From contig CAMCES010000046.1 of NCBI GenBank assembly GCA_945873925.1, forward strand, positions 1 through 13,238: 13,238 nt of DNA. The letters run 5' to 3'. Within the stretch, counting starts at the first letter, position 1, and each line of letters starts with the position of its first letter. This document shows, piece by piece, positions 7,107-13,238 of the stretch. The position numbers and the translations under genes are program-made. The notes beneath the pieces were generated by a model that ran no database searches, was not told where the DNA came from, and worked only from the letters and a program-made list of their open reading frames with translations. This stretch comes from Bordetella parapertussis (lineage in GTDB: Bacteria; Pseudomonadota; Gammaproteobacteria; Burkholderiales; Burkholderiaceae_C).

Positions 7107-8345
7107 ATGCAAACCAACCTCGCCCCCGAATACCAAAACACCGCCGACGGCCTGGAAGCCGAGGCGATCTTGCGCAAATGCGTGCACTGCGGTTTTTGCA
7201 CCGCCACCTGCCCGACCTACCAATTGCTCGGCGACGAGTTGGACGGGCCGCGTGGCCGCATCTACCTCATCAAACAGGTCTTGGAAGGTGTGGCACCCAC
7301 CCGCGACACCCAGCTGCACTTGGACCGCTGCCTGACCTGCCGCAACTGCGAAACCACCTGCCCCAGCGGCGTGGAATACGGCCACTTGGTCGACATTGGC
7401 CGCAAGCTGGTTGATGAAAAAGTGCCGCGCCCTGCCGCTGAGCAAACCGTGCGCTGGGCCTTGAAAGAGGGCTTGTCCTCGCCCTTGTTTGCCCCAGCCA
7501 TGAAGCTGGGCCAAAGCGTGCGCGCCATGTTGCCGTCGGCTCTCCAAGCCAAGGTGCCCGAGCGCCGCCGTGCAGGCGCCTGGCCGACCCAGACCCATGC
7601 ACGCAAGGTCTTGATGCTCGCGGGCTGTGTGCAACCCGCCATGAGCCCCAACATCAACACCGCCACCGCGCGGGTGCTCGATGCCTGTGGCATCCAAACC
7701 ATCGTCGAGCCACTGGCGGGCTGTTGTGGTGGTGTGAAATTTCACCTGAACGACCAAGACGCGGCCCATGTCCAAATGAAGAACAACATCGACGCCTGGT
7801 GGCCGCACCTCGCCCAAGGCGTCGAAGCGATCGTGATGAACGCCTCGGGCTGCGGCGTCACGGTGAAAGACTATGGCCATATTTTCCGCCACGATCCGGC
7901 CTACGCCGACAAAGCCTCCCGCATCAGCCAACTTACCCAAGACTTGAGCGAGTTGTTGCCTCACTTGATGCCCACGCTGCAAGAGCGCATTCGCCCTGAA
8001 CAAGCCCAAGCTCAGGGGCAATTGGCGTTTCACCCGCCGTGCACCTTGCAACACGGCCAGCAACTCAAAGGCGGTGTCGAGACCCAGCTCAGTGCCCTGG
8101 GCTTCAAGGTACGTGTGGCCAGCGTTGATGCGCATTTGTGCTGCGGCTCGGCCGGCACATACAGCGTATTGCAACCCATCATCGCCAGCCAGCTGCGCGA
8201 CCGCAAGCTCGGTCACCTGGCTGAGATCCAAGCCAGCGTCATCATGAGCGCCAACATCGGCTGCATCACCCACCTGCAAAGCGGCACCGATGTACCGGTG
8301 CGGCATTGGGTGGAAGTGCTGGACCAGGCTTTGCTAGCCCACTGA
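7107..8345 (+). CDS. glcF: Glycolate oxidase iron-sulfur subunit GlcF
   Basis: GlcF carries electrons from the flavin subunits of glycolate oxidase to the membrane quinone pool. At 412 residues it matches the family (E. coli 407). Two 4Fe-4S ferredoxin-type motifs lie near the N-terminus: Cys25-28-31-35 in CVHCGFCTATCP and Cys75-78-81-85 in CLTCRNCETTCP. The C-terminal two thirds hold the two CCG (DUF224) repeats, with cores AGCCGGVKFHLND and HLCCGSAGTYSVLQP, each preceded by a cysteine-containing strand. The ATG is 8 nt after the glcE stop and has only a weak ribosome binding site, which suggests translational coupling. The stop is only 4 nt from the stop of the convergent peroxidase gene. 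A lactate-utilisation LutA/LldE-type protein is less likely because of the N-terminal ferredoxin domain and the glcE neighbour. Confidence 0.95.
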   Translation: MQTNLAPEYQNTADGLEAEAILRKCVHCGFCTATCPTYQLLGDELDGPRGRIYLIKQVLEGVAPTRDTQLHLDRCLTCRNCETTCPSGVEYGHLVDIGRKLVDEKVPRPAAEQTVRWALKEGLSSPLFAPAMKLGQSVRAMLPSALQAKVPERRRAGAWPTQTHARKVLMLAGCVQPAMSPNINTATARVLDACGIQTIVEPLAGCCGGVKFHLNDQDAAHVQMKNNIDAWWPHLAQGVEAIVMNASGCGVTVKDYGHIFRHDPAYADKASRISQLTQDLSELLPHLMPTLQERIRPEQAQAQGQLAFHPPCTLQHGQQLKGGVETQLSALGFKVRVASVDAHLCCGSAGTYSVLQPIIASQLRDRKLGHLAEIQASVIMSANIGCITHLQSGTDVPVRHWVEVLDQALLAH

Positions 8346-8349
8346 TCTG

Positions 8350-8841
8350 TCACCCGTTTGAGGCCAAAGCCGCTTCAATATCAGCAGCGATCGCAGACGG
8401 TTTGTCCAGTGGCGCGTAGCGCTTGATGACTTGGCCTTGGCGGTTGACCAAAAACTTGGTGAAGTTCCATTTGATGCCTTCGCTGCCCAACAGACCAGGC
8501 GCTTGGTTTTTAAGCCATTGGAAGAGGGGATGGGCATCTTGGCCGTTGACATTGACCTTGGCCATCATCGAAAAACTCACGCCATAGTTCTTTTGGCAAA
8601 ACGCGCCTATCTCATCGTTGCTGCCCGGGTCTTGGCTGCCAAACTGATTGCAAGGAAACCCCAGGACCGCCAAGCCTTTGGGCCCCAGGGTTTGGTGCAA
8701 GGTTTCAAGGCCTTCGAATTGGGGCGTGAAACCGCAAGCGCTGGCGGTGTTCACGATCAACAGCACTTGGCCTTTGAAATCCGACAAAGCGACATCCCGA
8801 CCGTCGATCGTGTTGGCATGAAAATCGTACACAGTGCTCAT
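8350..8841 (-). CDS. Glutathione-peroxidase-family thiol peroxidase
   Basis: This small thioredoxin-fold peroxidase reduces hydrogen peroxide and organic or lipid hydroperoxides. The 163-residue product has the whole Cys-type active site: peroxidatic Cys36 (NTASACGFTPQ), Gln70 (FGSQDPGSN), Trp125 and Asn126 (KWNFTKFLV). The family motif GFPCNQFG (61-68) is present. Cys82 (GAFCQKNYG) is at the position of the resolving cysteine of plant and bacterial two-Cys members, which normally take electrons from thioredoxin rather than glutathione. No signal peptide is seen, so it is probably cytoplasmic. The ATG has a strong AGGAG (8847-8851, minus) 5 nt upstream and overlaps the stop of the preceding permease gene as ATGA, so it is the third gene of the lplT unit. 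Its 3' end abuts glcF. The family is certain; the electron donor is an inference. Confidence 0.95.
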   Translation of the reverse strand: MSTVYDFHANTIDGRDVALSDFKGQVLLIVNTASACGFTPQFEGLETLHQTLGPKGLAVLGFPCNQFGSQDPGSNDEIGAFCQKNYGVSFSMMAKVNVNGQDAHPLFQWLKNQAPGLLGSEGIKWNFTKFLVNRQGQVIKRYAPLDKPSAIAADIEAALASNG

Positions 8842-9719
8842 GGTTTCTCCTGAAGGCGTGAGGGCATTGTCGCTAAAACCGCGGCCAACACAATCAGCAA
8901 GCCGCCCCAGAGTTTGCGGTCACTCAACTCGGCCGCCCCCAAGGCCACCGAGGTGACCGTGGCAAACACGATTTCCGACAACATCACCAAGGCGGTGGTG
9001 GCCGCTGGCAACCGCGCGGCCCCATATTGCAAGCTCAGGTTAGACGCCAACATGCACAAGCCCAAGCCCAGGGCATATCCGATCCAGCCCATGTCATGGG
9101 GCAGACCCACCCAACCAAAAGGCAAAGCGACGATACCGGTCAAGGCGGTGATCAGCATGCCGCCGGCAAACATGGCGCTCATGCGCGAGGCCTCGGGCAC
9201 CCAGGCCAGTTTGCGCAACAACACATTGTTGAGCGCAAAGCTGGCGCCGCCGAGCAGCGCCAAAAAATCAAACAACGAGGAGGGCAGTGGCCAAGGCGTG
9301 TCCGGTGTTTTCAAGACAAGCGCCACCCCCACCAATGCCAACAATAAACGCAGCAAGGCCATGCGGGTGGGACGTTCTCCCAGCAACCACCAAGCCAGCA
9401 ACACAGACCAAGCAGGCATGGTGTAGAACAGCAGCACCACGCGCACCACATCGCCCAGCGTTACCGCCCAATTGAAGCCGACATTGGTCAATCCAGAGGC
9501 CAGGAAAAGCCACCAAAGCATCGGGTGGCGCCACAGACCAAGCCAGGCGCGGGGTTGCCAGGCCAGCGTCAGCGTCAAGGCCAAGGCGTACATCAGCGCA
9601 GTCGCCCACAGGGGATGCAGTCCCAGGGCTTGCATCTCGCGCAAAGGCCACCAAGACACACCAAACACCAATGCATTGAACAGCAAGCCCAGCACCGGGC
9701 CCAGGGCAGGCACTGCCAT
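8838..9719 (-). CDS. EamA/DMT-superfamily inner-membrane permease
   Basis: The product is a 293-residue, strongly hydrophobic protein with about ten transmembrane helices arranged as two EamA repeats, roughly 8-135 and 150-285. The halves end in the short positive loops seen in drug/metabolite transporters (LGERPTRMALLR near 110-125 and ELSDRKLWGG near 265-275). GASFALNNVLLRKL marks the start of the second half. The transported compound cannot be told from sequence; the family includes amino acid, purine and drug exporters. It begins 3 nt after the lplT stop and overlaps the peroxidase start by 4 nt, so it is clearly the middle gene of an operon. Its ribosome binding site is weak, so its translation probably depends on lplT. 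Family confidence is high, function unknown. Confidence 0.9.
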   Translation of the reverse strand: MAVPALGPVLGLLFNALVFGVSWWPLREMQALGLHPLWATALMYALALTLTLAWQPRAWLGLWRHPMLWWLFLASGLTNVGFNWAVTLGDVVRVVLLFYTMPAWSVLLAWWLLGERPTRMALLRLLLALVGVALVLKTPDTPWPLPSSLFDFLALLGGASFALNNVLLRKLAWVPEASRMSAMFAGGMLITALTGIVALPFGWVGLPHDMGWIGYALGLGLCMLASNLSLQYGAARLPAATTALVMLSEIVFATVTSVALGAAELSDRKLWGGLLIVLAAVLATMPSRLQEKP

Positions 9720-9722
9720 CGC

Positions 9723-11030
9723 TCAGTGGTGACCTGGATCGCGGCGGGCGATGTCCATCAACCGCTCCACCTCTTCACGGTGCGCCACACAGTTGTGGCT
9801 GTGCCAGCGTTGCGTCAGCCACATGAAACCCGCGACCAGCAGGCCAAACCCGACGATGGCCCCAAACGCACTCAAACCCCAGCTGGTGGCCAAGGCGTAA
9901 AGGGCGCCGAGCGCCAAGATACAGGCCTGTTCATTGAAATTTTGCACGGCAATCGAGCGGCCCGCACCCATCAGGTTGTGTCCTCGGTGTTGCAGCAGCG
10001 CGTTCATGGGCACCACCAAAAACCCACCCAAACCACCCAGCAAGATAAACAAAGGCGCGGCCAACCAAACGTTGTCGATGAAATTCATGCCCAGCACCAG
10101 CAGTCCCATGGCAATACCCAAAGGCATGAGCCGTGGCGCGTCATGCAAACGCATGCGCATGGAAGCGATCACCGCACCAACCGCGGTGCCAATCGCAATC
10201 ACCCCAACCAAGGAAGACGCTTGCGTGGTGCTGTAGCCCAGTGCAACCGCGCTCCAAGCCAGCACGATGTAGCGCAGGTTGCCACTGGCGCCCCAAAACA
10301 AAGTGGTGGTGGCCAAGGATATTTGTCCCAAGCGATCGCGCCACAAGAGCAGGTTGCAACGCCAGAAATCGGGCGCCAAGGCAACCAGGTTGTACGCCAG
10401 GCTGTGCGCTTTGTCGCTGTGCATCGGTATCAAGGGCGCGTCGGTTTGGGGAATGCGGGTGTTGAACCAAGCCGCCAGACCGTAGAGCAAAACAATCATG
10501 CAAATGGCCGCTTCAGGTGGGGTGTCGATGCCCAATTCGATCAACGGCAGGTCCAGCGACAGCAAGAAAGACGCGATGTGTGGCCCCACCAATTGACCAC
10601 CCAAAAGCACACCCAAAATGATCGAGGCGATCGTCAGGCCTTCGATCCAGCCATTGGCTTTGACCAACAAAGAAGCCGGCAGCAACTCGGTGAGGATGCC
10701 GTATTTGGCAGGGGAATAAGCCGCCGCCCCCAAGCCGACAATGGCATAGGACAACAGGGGGTGCAAGCCAAACAGCATCATCGAGCAACCCACCACTTTG
10801 ATGCCGTTGCTCATGAACATCACTTCGCCCTTGGGGCGGGAGTCGGCAAAGGCGCCGACAAAGGGCGCGAGCACCACGTAAAACAAGGCAAACATCGGTA
10901 CCAAGGCGGCGCGTTGCCATTCAGCGCCACCCGTGGTTTTGATCATTTCCACCGCCACCACAAACAAGGCGTTGTCAGCCAAGGAGCTGAAAAACTGGGC
11001 TGCCATGATGGTGTAGAAACCGCGCTTCAT
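9723..11030 (-). CDS. lplT: Lysophospholipid transporter LplT (MFS)
   Basis: LplT flips lysophospholipids across the inner membrane so they can be re-acylated. The 435-residue protein has about twelve hydrophobic segments and clear LplT landmarks: MAAQFFSSLADNALF near the N-terminus, LAPFVGAFADSRPKGEVM (about 54-71), GLGAAAYSPAKYGILTELLP (about 99-118, the LplT-specific loop), LFWGASGNLRYIV in the middle and GGLGGFLVVPMNALLQHRGHNLMGAGRSIAVQN near 335-365. It is some 40 residues longer than the E. coli protein, with extra residues in the central region and a charged C-terminal tail rich in Arg, Glu and His. The acyltransferase gene aas, fused in an operon with lplT in enterobacteria, is not adjacent. 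It is divergent from alr and heads a three-gene unit with the permease and the peroxidase. No obvious Shine-Dalgarno sequence precedes the ATG. Confidence 0.92.
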   Translation of the reverse strand: MKRGFYTIMAAQFFSSLADNALFVVAVEMIKTTGGAEWQRAALVPMFALFYVVLAPFVGAFADSRPKGEVMFMSNGIKVVGCSMMLFGLHPLLSYAIVGLGAAAYSPAKYGILTELLPASLLVKANGWIEGLTIASIILGVLLGGQLVGPHIASFLLSLDLPLIELGIDTPPEAAICMIVLLYGLAAWFNTRIPQTDAPLIPMHSDKAHSLAYNLVALAPDFWRCNLLLWRDRLGQISLATTTLFWGASGNLRYIVLAWSAVALGYSTTQASSLVGVIAIGTAVGAVIASMRMRLHDAPRLMPLGIAMGLLVLGMNFIDNVWLAAPLFILLGGLGGFLVVPMNALLQHRGHNLMGAGRSIAVQNFNEQACILALGALYALATSWGLSAFGAIVGFGLLVAGFMWLTQRWHSHNCVAHREEVERLMDIARRDPGHH

Positions 11031-11087
11031 GTTTAGGTATTCAAGTTCAATAAAGCGGGCAAAGGGGTGGGAGAAAAAAGGGGGTCA

Positions 11088-11101
11088 AGCGACTTGTCGC
11101 T
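11088..11101. repeat. Inverted repeat in the lplT/alr divergent region
   Basis: AGCGAC and GTCGCT with two bases between form a 6-bp-arm palindrome in the 134-nt divergent intergenic region. On the minus strand it is followed, after a few bases, by a C5T6 run. No gene lies upstream on that strand to terminate, so an operator is more likely than a terminator. It may also be chance. Apart from this and the alr promoter, I see nothing clear in 11031-11164. Confidence 0.3.
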
Positions 11102-11131
11102 CACAAAGCGTGGCTGGTTATATCACGCCAT

Positions 11132-11164
11132 TTGCACCCCTTTGGGGCCTGCGACAATGCCTGC
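11132..11164 (+). promoter_or_regulatory. Leaderless-type promoter of alr
   Basis: TTGCAC (11132-11137) and GACAAT (11153-11158) are plausible -35 and -10 boxes, though the 15-nt spacer is short. GACAAT is followed by exactly six bases and the alr ATG, as in pepP. The nearest G-run is 17 nt from the start codon, too far to act as a ribosome binding site, so the transcript is probably leaderless. Confidence 0.5.
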
Positions 11165-12271
11165 ATGGCCCGTCCCACCCAAGCTTTGATACACACCCAA
11201 GCGCTGCGTCATAACTTGGCGCGCATGCAGCAAGCCGCTCCCGATGCACGCGTTTTGGCCGTGGTGAAAGCCAACGCCTACGGCCATGGCCTGGCCCGCG
11301 CCTTTGCCGCCCTGCGTGGCGCCAATGGCTTTGCGGTGCTCGATTTGCATGAAGCGCAGACCCTGCGCGACTTGGATTGGCGCGGCCCGATCCTGTTGCT
11401 CGAGGGGGTGTTTGAGCAGCGCGACCTCGAGTTGTGTTCGCGCCTGGACCTGTGGCATGTGGTGCACAACGAAGCGCAAATCGACATGCTCAGCCGCCAT
11501 AAAACCCAATTACCTCAGCGCGTGTTTTTGAAAATGAACAGTGGCATGAACCGCCTGGGTTTCGCGCCCGAGCGGTTTCGCTCGGCCTGGGCGCGGCTCA
11601 ATGCCTTGCCGCAAGTCGATGAGATTTCCTTGCTCACGCATTTCGCGCATGCCGACGATGCGGTGGGTGTGGCGCAGCAACTGCAGGTGTTTCAAGCCAC
11701 CAGCCACGACCTGCCGGGCGAGCGCAGCCTGGCCAACAGTGCGGCGGTTTTGCGCCATGGTGACAACCCACTGGTGCTGGGCGACTGGGTGCGCCCCGGC
11801 ATTGCGTTGTATGGCAGCTCGCCCGACCACCCGCTGCACAGCGCAGCCGATTGGGGCTTGCGCCCGGCCATGAGCTTGCGCAGCCAGGTCATCGGGGTGC
11901 AGCAATTGCAAGCCGGGGACGAGGTGGGCTATGGCGGCATCTTTACCGCGCCCCACGCCATGCGCCTGGGCGTGGTGGCCTGTGGGTATGCCGACGGCTA
12001 TCCGCGCCACGCGCCCAATGGCACACCGGTCTTGGTCTCGGGGGTGCGCACGCAGACGGTGGGCAGGGTCAGCATGGACATGCTCTGCGTGGACCTGAGC
12101 CACTTGCCCCCAGCCGACTTGGGCAGCGAGGTCACCCTGTGGGGTCAGGCCAGCACGGGCGAAGCACTGTCGATTGACGAGGTGGCATCAGCCGCCGGCA
12201 CGGTCGGTTACGAGTTGATGTGCGCGCTGGCGCCGCGCGTGCCGGTCACCAGCCTTGGGCTTGCTGCGTGA
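11165..12271 (+). CDS. alr: Alanine racemase
   Basis: This PLP-dependent cytoplasmic enzyme interconverts L- and D-alanine and supplies D-Ala for peptidoglycan. The 368-residue product has the fold type III layout: a TIM barrel with the PLP lysine Lys35 in VVKANAYGHG (33-42), Arg130 in KMNSGMNRLGF, the Ser/Gly phosphate-binding region around LANSAAVLR (189-197), and a C-terminal beta domain with the second catalytic base Tyr256 (EVGYGGIF) and GYADGYPR and GRVSMDM (300-306). The ATG at 11165 begins MARPTQALIHTQALRHNL, the usual family start. An upstream in-frame TTG at 11132 would fall in the -35 box. It is divergent from lplT, an arrangement I recall from other Burkholderiales. Its 3' end overlaps the opposite-strand nitronate monooxygenase gene by 26 nt. 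Whether it is the biosynthetic Alr or catabolic DadX form cannot be decided, although no D-amino acid dehydrogenase gene is adjacent. Confidence 0.97.
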   Translation: MARPTQALIHTQALRHNLARMQQAAPDARVLAVVKANAYGHGLARAFAALRGANGFAVLDLHEAQTLRDLDWRGPILLLEGVFEQRDLELCSRLDLWHVVHNEAQIDMLSRHKTQLPQRVFLKMNSGMNRLGFAPERFRSAWARLNALPQVDEISLLTHFAHADDAVGVAQQLQVFQATSHDLPGERSLANSAAVLRHGDNPLVLGDWVRPGIALYGSSPDHPLHSAADWGLRPAMSLRSQVIGVQQLQAGDEVGYGGIFTAPHAMRLGVVACGYADGYPRHAPNGTPVLVSGVRTQTVGRVSMDMLCVDLSHLPPADLGSEVTLWGQASTGEALSIDEVASAAGTVGYELMCALAPRVPVTSLGLAA

Positions 12272-13226
12272 TCCGTTGAATCACCTGCGCGGCGGTTGGC
12301 GCGTCGTGCATCAAACCCACCGCCTCACCGACCGTCACATGGGCACGCTCGTAATCACCCTCAGCCACCCCCGCGGCATGGTCGGCACGCGCGGCTTCAG
12401 GCGCTTCACGCAATTCCTCCACCCGTGATTCCCACTGCCTGTGCAAGCCATTGCGCAGGGCGCGAAAGTCGTATGGCGCAGGCCATTGCTTGCGCCGCAA
12501 CACATCAAACACCGAGCTGCGTGCGGTGTCGTCTCCCGTGGCACGCAACGCGGCGGCGACCGCGCCAGGTGCGGCCAAGCTCTCGGCACTCGCCCACAAA
12601 CGGCTGCCCATCAATACCCCATCGGCGCCCAGGGCCAACGCCGCGGCCAAGCCCCGCCCATCGGCGACGCCGCCGGCGGCCAAGAGCAACGTGGCGGGCG
12701 ATCGCGCGGCCAAGACGTCGGCCAACTCGGGGACGAAGCTGAAGGTGCTGCGCCCCGCCAAGGCGTTCATGCCGTGGCCACCGGCTTCCGCGCCTTGCGC
12801 CACCACCACCGCTGCGCCGGCGTCCAAGCAAAGCGGCAGTTGCGCCACTTGTTGAATTTGACACACCAGCGGCACGCCGCGTGCGGCCAACCGCGCGGCA
12901 TAGGGACGCGGGTCACCAAACGAGAGCATCAGCGCGGCAGGCGTGTGCGCTTGGTCGAGCAACCAGTCCAAGGCGCTGGCGTCTTCGTCCAGCTTCCAGG
13001 TGATGAAGCCGCAGCCCAAGCGAGGCAGACCTTCGGGCGGCAACAAGGACATGGCCAGGGCGTGTTCGCGTTGCAGCCAAGCCAGCTCGCCATAGCCGCC
13101 ACCGAGCAAGCCCAGTGCGCCAGCCTGGGCACACGCGGCGGCGAGTGCGCCGCCTGAGGCCAGGGCCATGGGGGCCAAGGCGATCGGGGTGGACAGGCCA
13201 AAGGCCTGGGTGAATCGGGTGTGCAT
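12246..13226 (-). CDS. Nitronate monooxygenase-like FMN enzyme (2-nitropropane dioxygenase family)
   Basis: Members of this FMN-dependent TIM-barrel family oxidise toxic alkyl nitronates such as propionate 3-nitronate. The 326-residue product is full length. It opens with PIALAPMALASGGALAAA (14-31), typical of the family's first FMN loop. The class I core motif AQGAEAGGHG (143-152) holds the catalytic His151. The FMN-phosphate region follows as LLAAGGVADGRGLAAALALGADGVLMGSRL. The ATG at 13226 is supported by family similarity and by a partial -10 box just upstream at the window edge. The second half is rich in Ala and Arg. The gene converges on alr with overlapping 3' ends, and no nitro-compound genes lie nearby. 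Related NAD(P)H:quinone reductases and FabK-type enoyl reductases share the fold, so the exact substrate is uncertain. Confidence 0.88.
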   Translation of the reverse strand: MHTRFTQAFGLSTPIALAPMALASGGALAAACAQAGALGLLGGGYGELAWLQREHALAMSLLPPEGLPRLGCGFITWKLDEDASALDWLLDQAHTPAALMLSFGDPRPYAARLAARGVPLVCQIQQVAQLPLCLDAGAAVVVAQGAEAGGHGMNALAGRSTFSFVPELADVLAARSPATLLLAAGGVADGRGLAAALALGADGVLMGSRLWASAESLAAPGAVAAALRATGDDTARSSVFDVLRRKQWPAPYDFRALRNGLHRQWESRVEELREAPEAARADHAAGVAEGDYERAHVTVGEAVGLMHDAPTAAQVIQRITQQAQGW

Positions 13227-13238
13227 GGGCGCGATTAT
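13227..13238 (-). promoter_or_regulatory. Partial leaderless-type -10 element of the nitronate monooxygenase gene
   Basis: ATAAT (13238 to 13234, minus) is cut by the window edge and is followed by seven bases, CGCGCCC, then the ATG. If the next base outside is T, this is a perfect TATAAT box at the same distance from the start codon as in pepP and alr. There is no room for a Shine-Dalgarno sequence. Confidence 0.4.

Noticed and set aside
6999..8306. A 435-codon open frame opposite glcF
   Set aside because: The glcF iron-sulfur and CCG motifs are on the plus strand. The antisense product has no family features.
9525..11036. A 503-codon open frame on the plus strand opposite lplT
   Set aside because: Its translation is rich in Gln, His, Arg and Gly with no family motif, as expected for the mirror of a GC-rich membrane protein gene. 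The minus-strand LplT and permease frames have clear motifs and operon spacing.
11074..11101. Hairpin plus C5T6 run on the minus strand as an intrinsic terminator
   Set aside because: No minus-strand gene lies directly upstream to be terminated, the loop is only two bases, and the T-run is several bases away from the stem.
12441..13157. A 238-codon plus-strand frame opposite the nitronate monooxygenase gene
   Set aside because: It is Gln/Arg/Gly/His-rich with no motif. The minus-strand frame carries the FMN-binding motifs and the catalytic His.
1..13238. Mobile elements, CRISPR arrays, prophage, defence or toxin-antitoxin genes
   Set aside because: I found no transposase, integrase or nuclease motifs, no regularly spaced direct repeats and no tRNA-like attachment site. 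Every complete gene is a recognisable housekeeping or transport family.

Overview
This window reads as an ordinary chromosomal segment of a Gram-negative betaproteobacterium, most likely order Burkholderiales and probably the Comamonadaceae (Limnohabitans/Rhodoferax/Acidovorax type). The case is inferential. It rests on fairly high GC with G/C-rich third codon positions, tightly packed genes, the lplT//alr divergent pair, murU next to pepP, and start sites of the form '-10 box, 6-7 nt, start codon'. I see no tRNA, rRNA, insertion sequence, prophage, CRISPR array or toxin-antitoxin module. All ten complete genes belong to recognisable families.

Layout. (a) 1-296, minus: the N-terminal part of an unidentified exported protein, cut by the window edge. 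(b) 385-2764, minus: a cell-wall/peptide pair, murU (MurNAc-1-phosphate uridylyltransferase-like) followed by pepP (aminopeptidase P). (c) 2776-2792: a 7-bp-arm inverted repeat lying between divergent -10 elements, one facing murU and one facing tkt. (d) 2836-8345, plus: tkt, gap, glcE, glcF, that is transketolase, glyceraldehyde-3-phosphate dehydrogenase, and the FAD-binding and iron-sulfur subunits of glycolate oxidase. The last three are closely spaced. The catalytic subunit gene glcD is not in the window. (e) 8350-11030, minus: a very compact unit lplT, EamA-family permease, glutathione-peroxidase-family protein, with a 3-nt gap and then a 4-nt ATGA overlap. (f) 11031-11164: the divergent lplT/alr promoter region. 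(g) alr (plus) converges on a nitronate-monooxygenase-like gene (minus), and their 3' ends overlap by 26 nt.

How the genes may work together. The tkt-gap-glcEF run joins sugar-phosphate interconversion and triose-phosphate oxidation to oxidation of glycolate to glyoxylate, which would suit salvage of 2-carbon acids alongside pentose-phosphate or Calvin-type carbon flow. The murU/pepP and lplT/alr neighbourhoods concern cell-wall recycling, D-alanine supply and membrane lipid remodelling. The peroxidase at the end of the lplT unit could deal with lipid or organic peroxides. These links are inferred from gene order alone.

I found no convincing novel system. The points most worth a second look are the glcEF unit without glcD, the recurrent leaderless-type starts, the dyad in the murU/tkt divergent promoter, and the low-complexity insertion in MurU.
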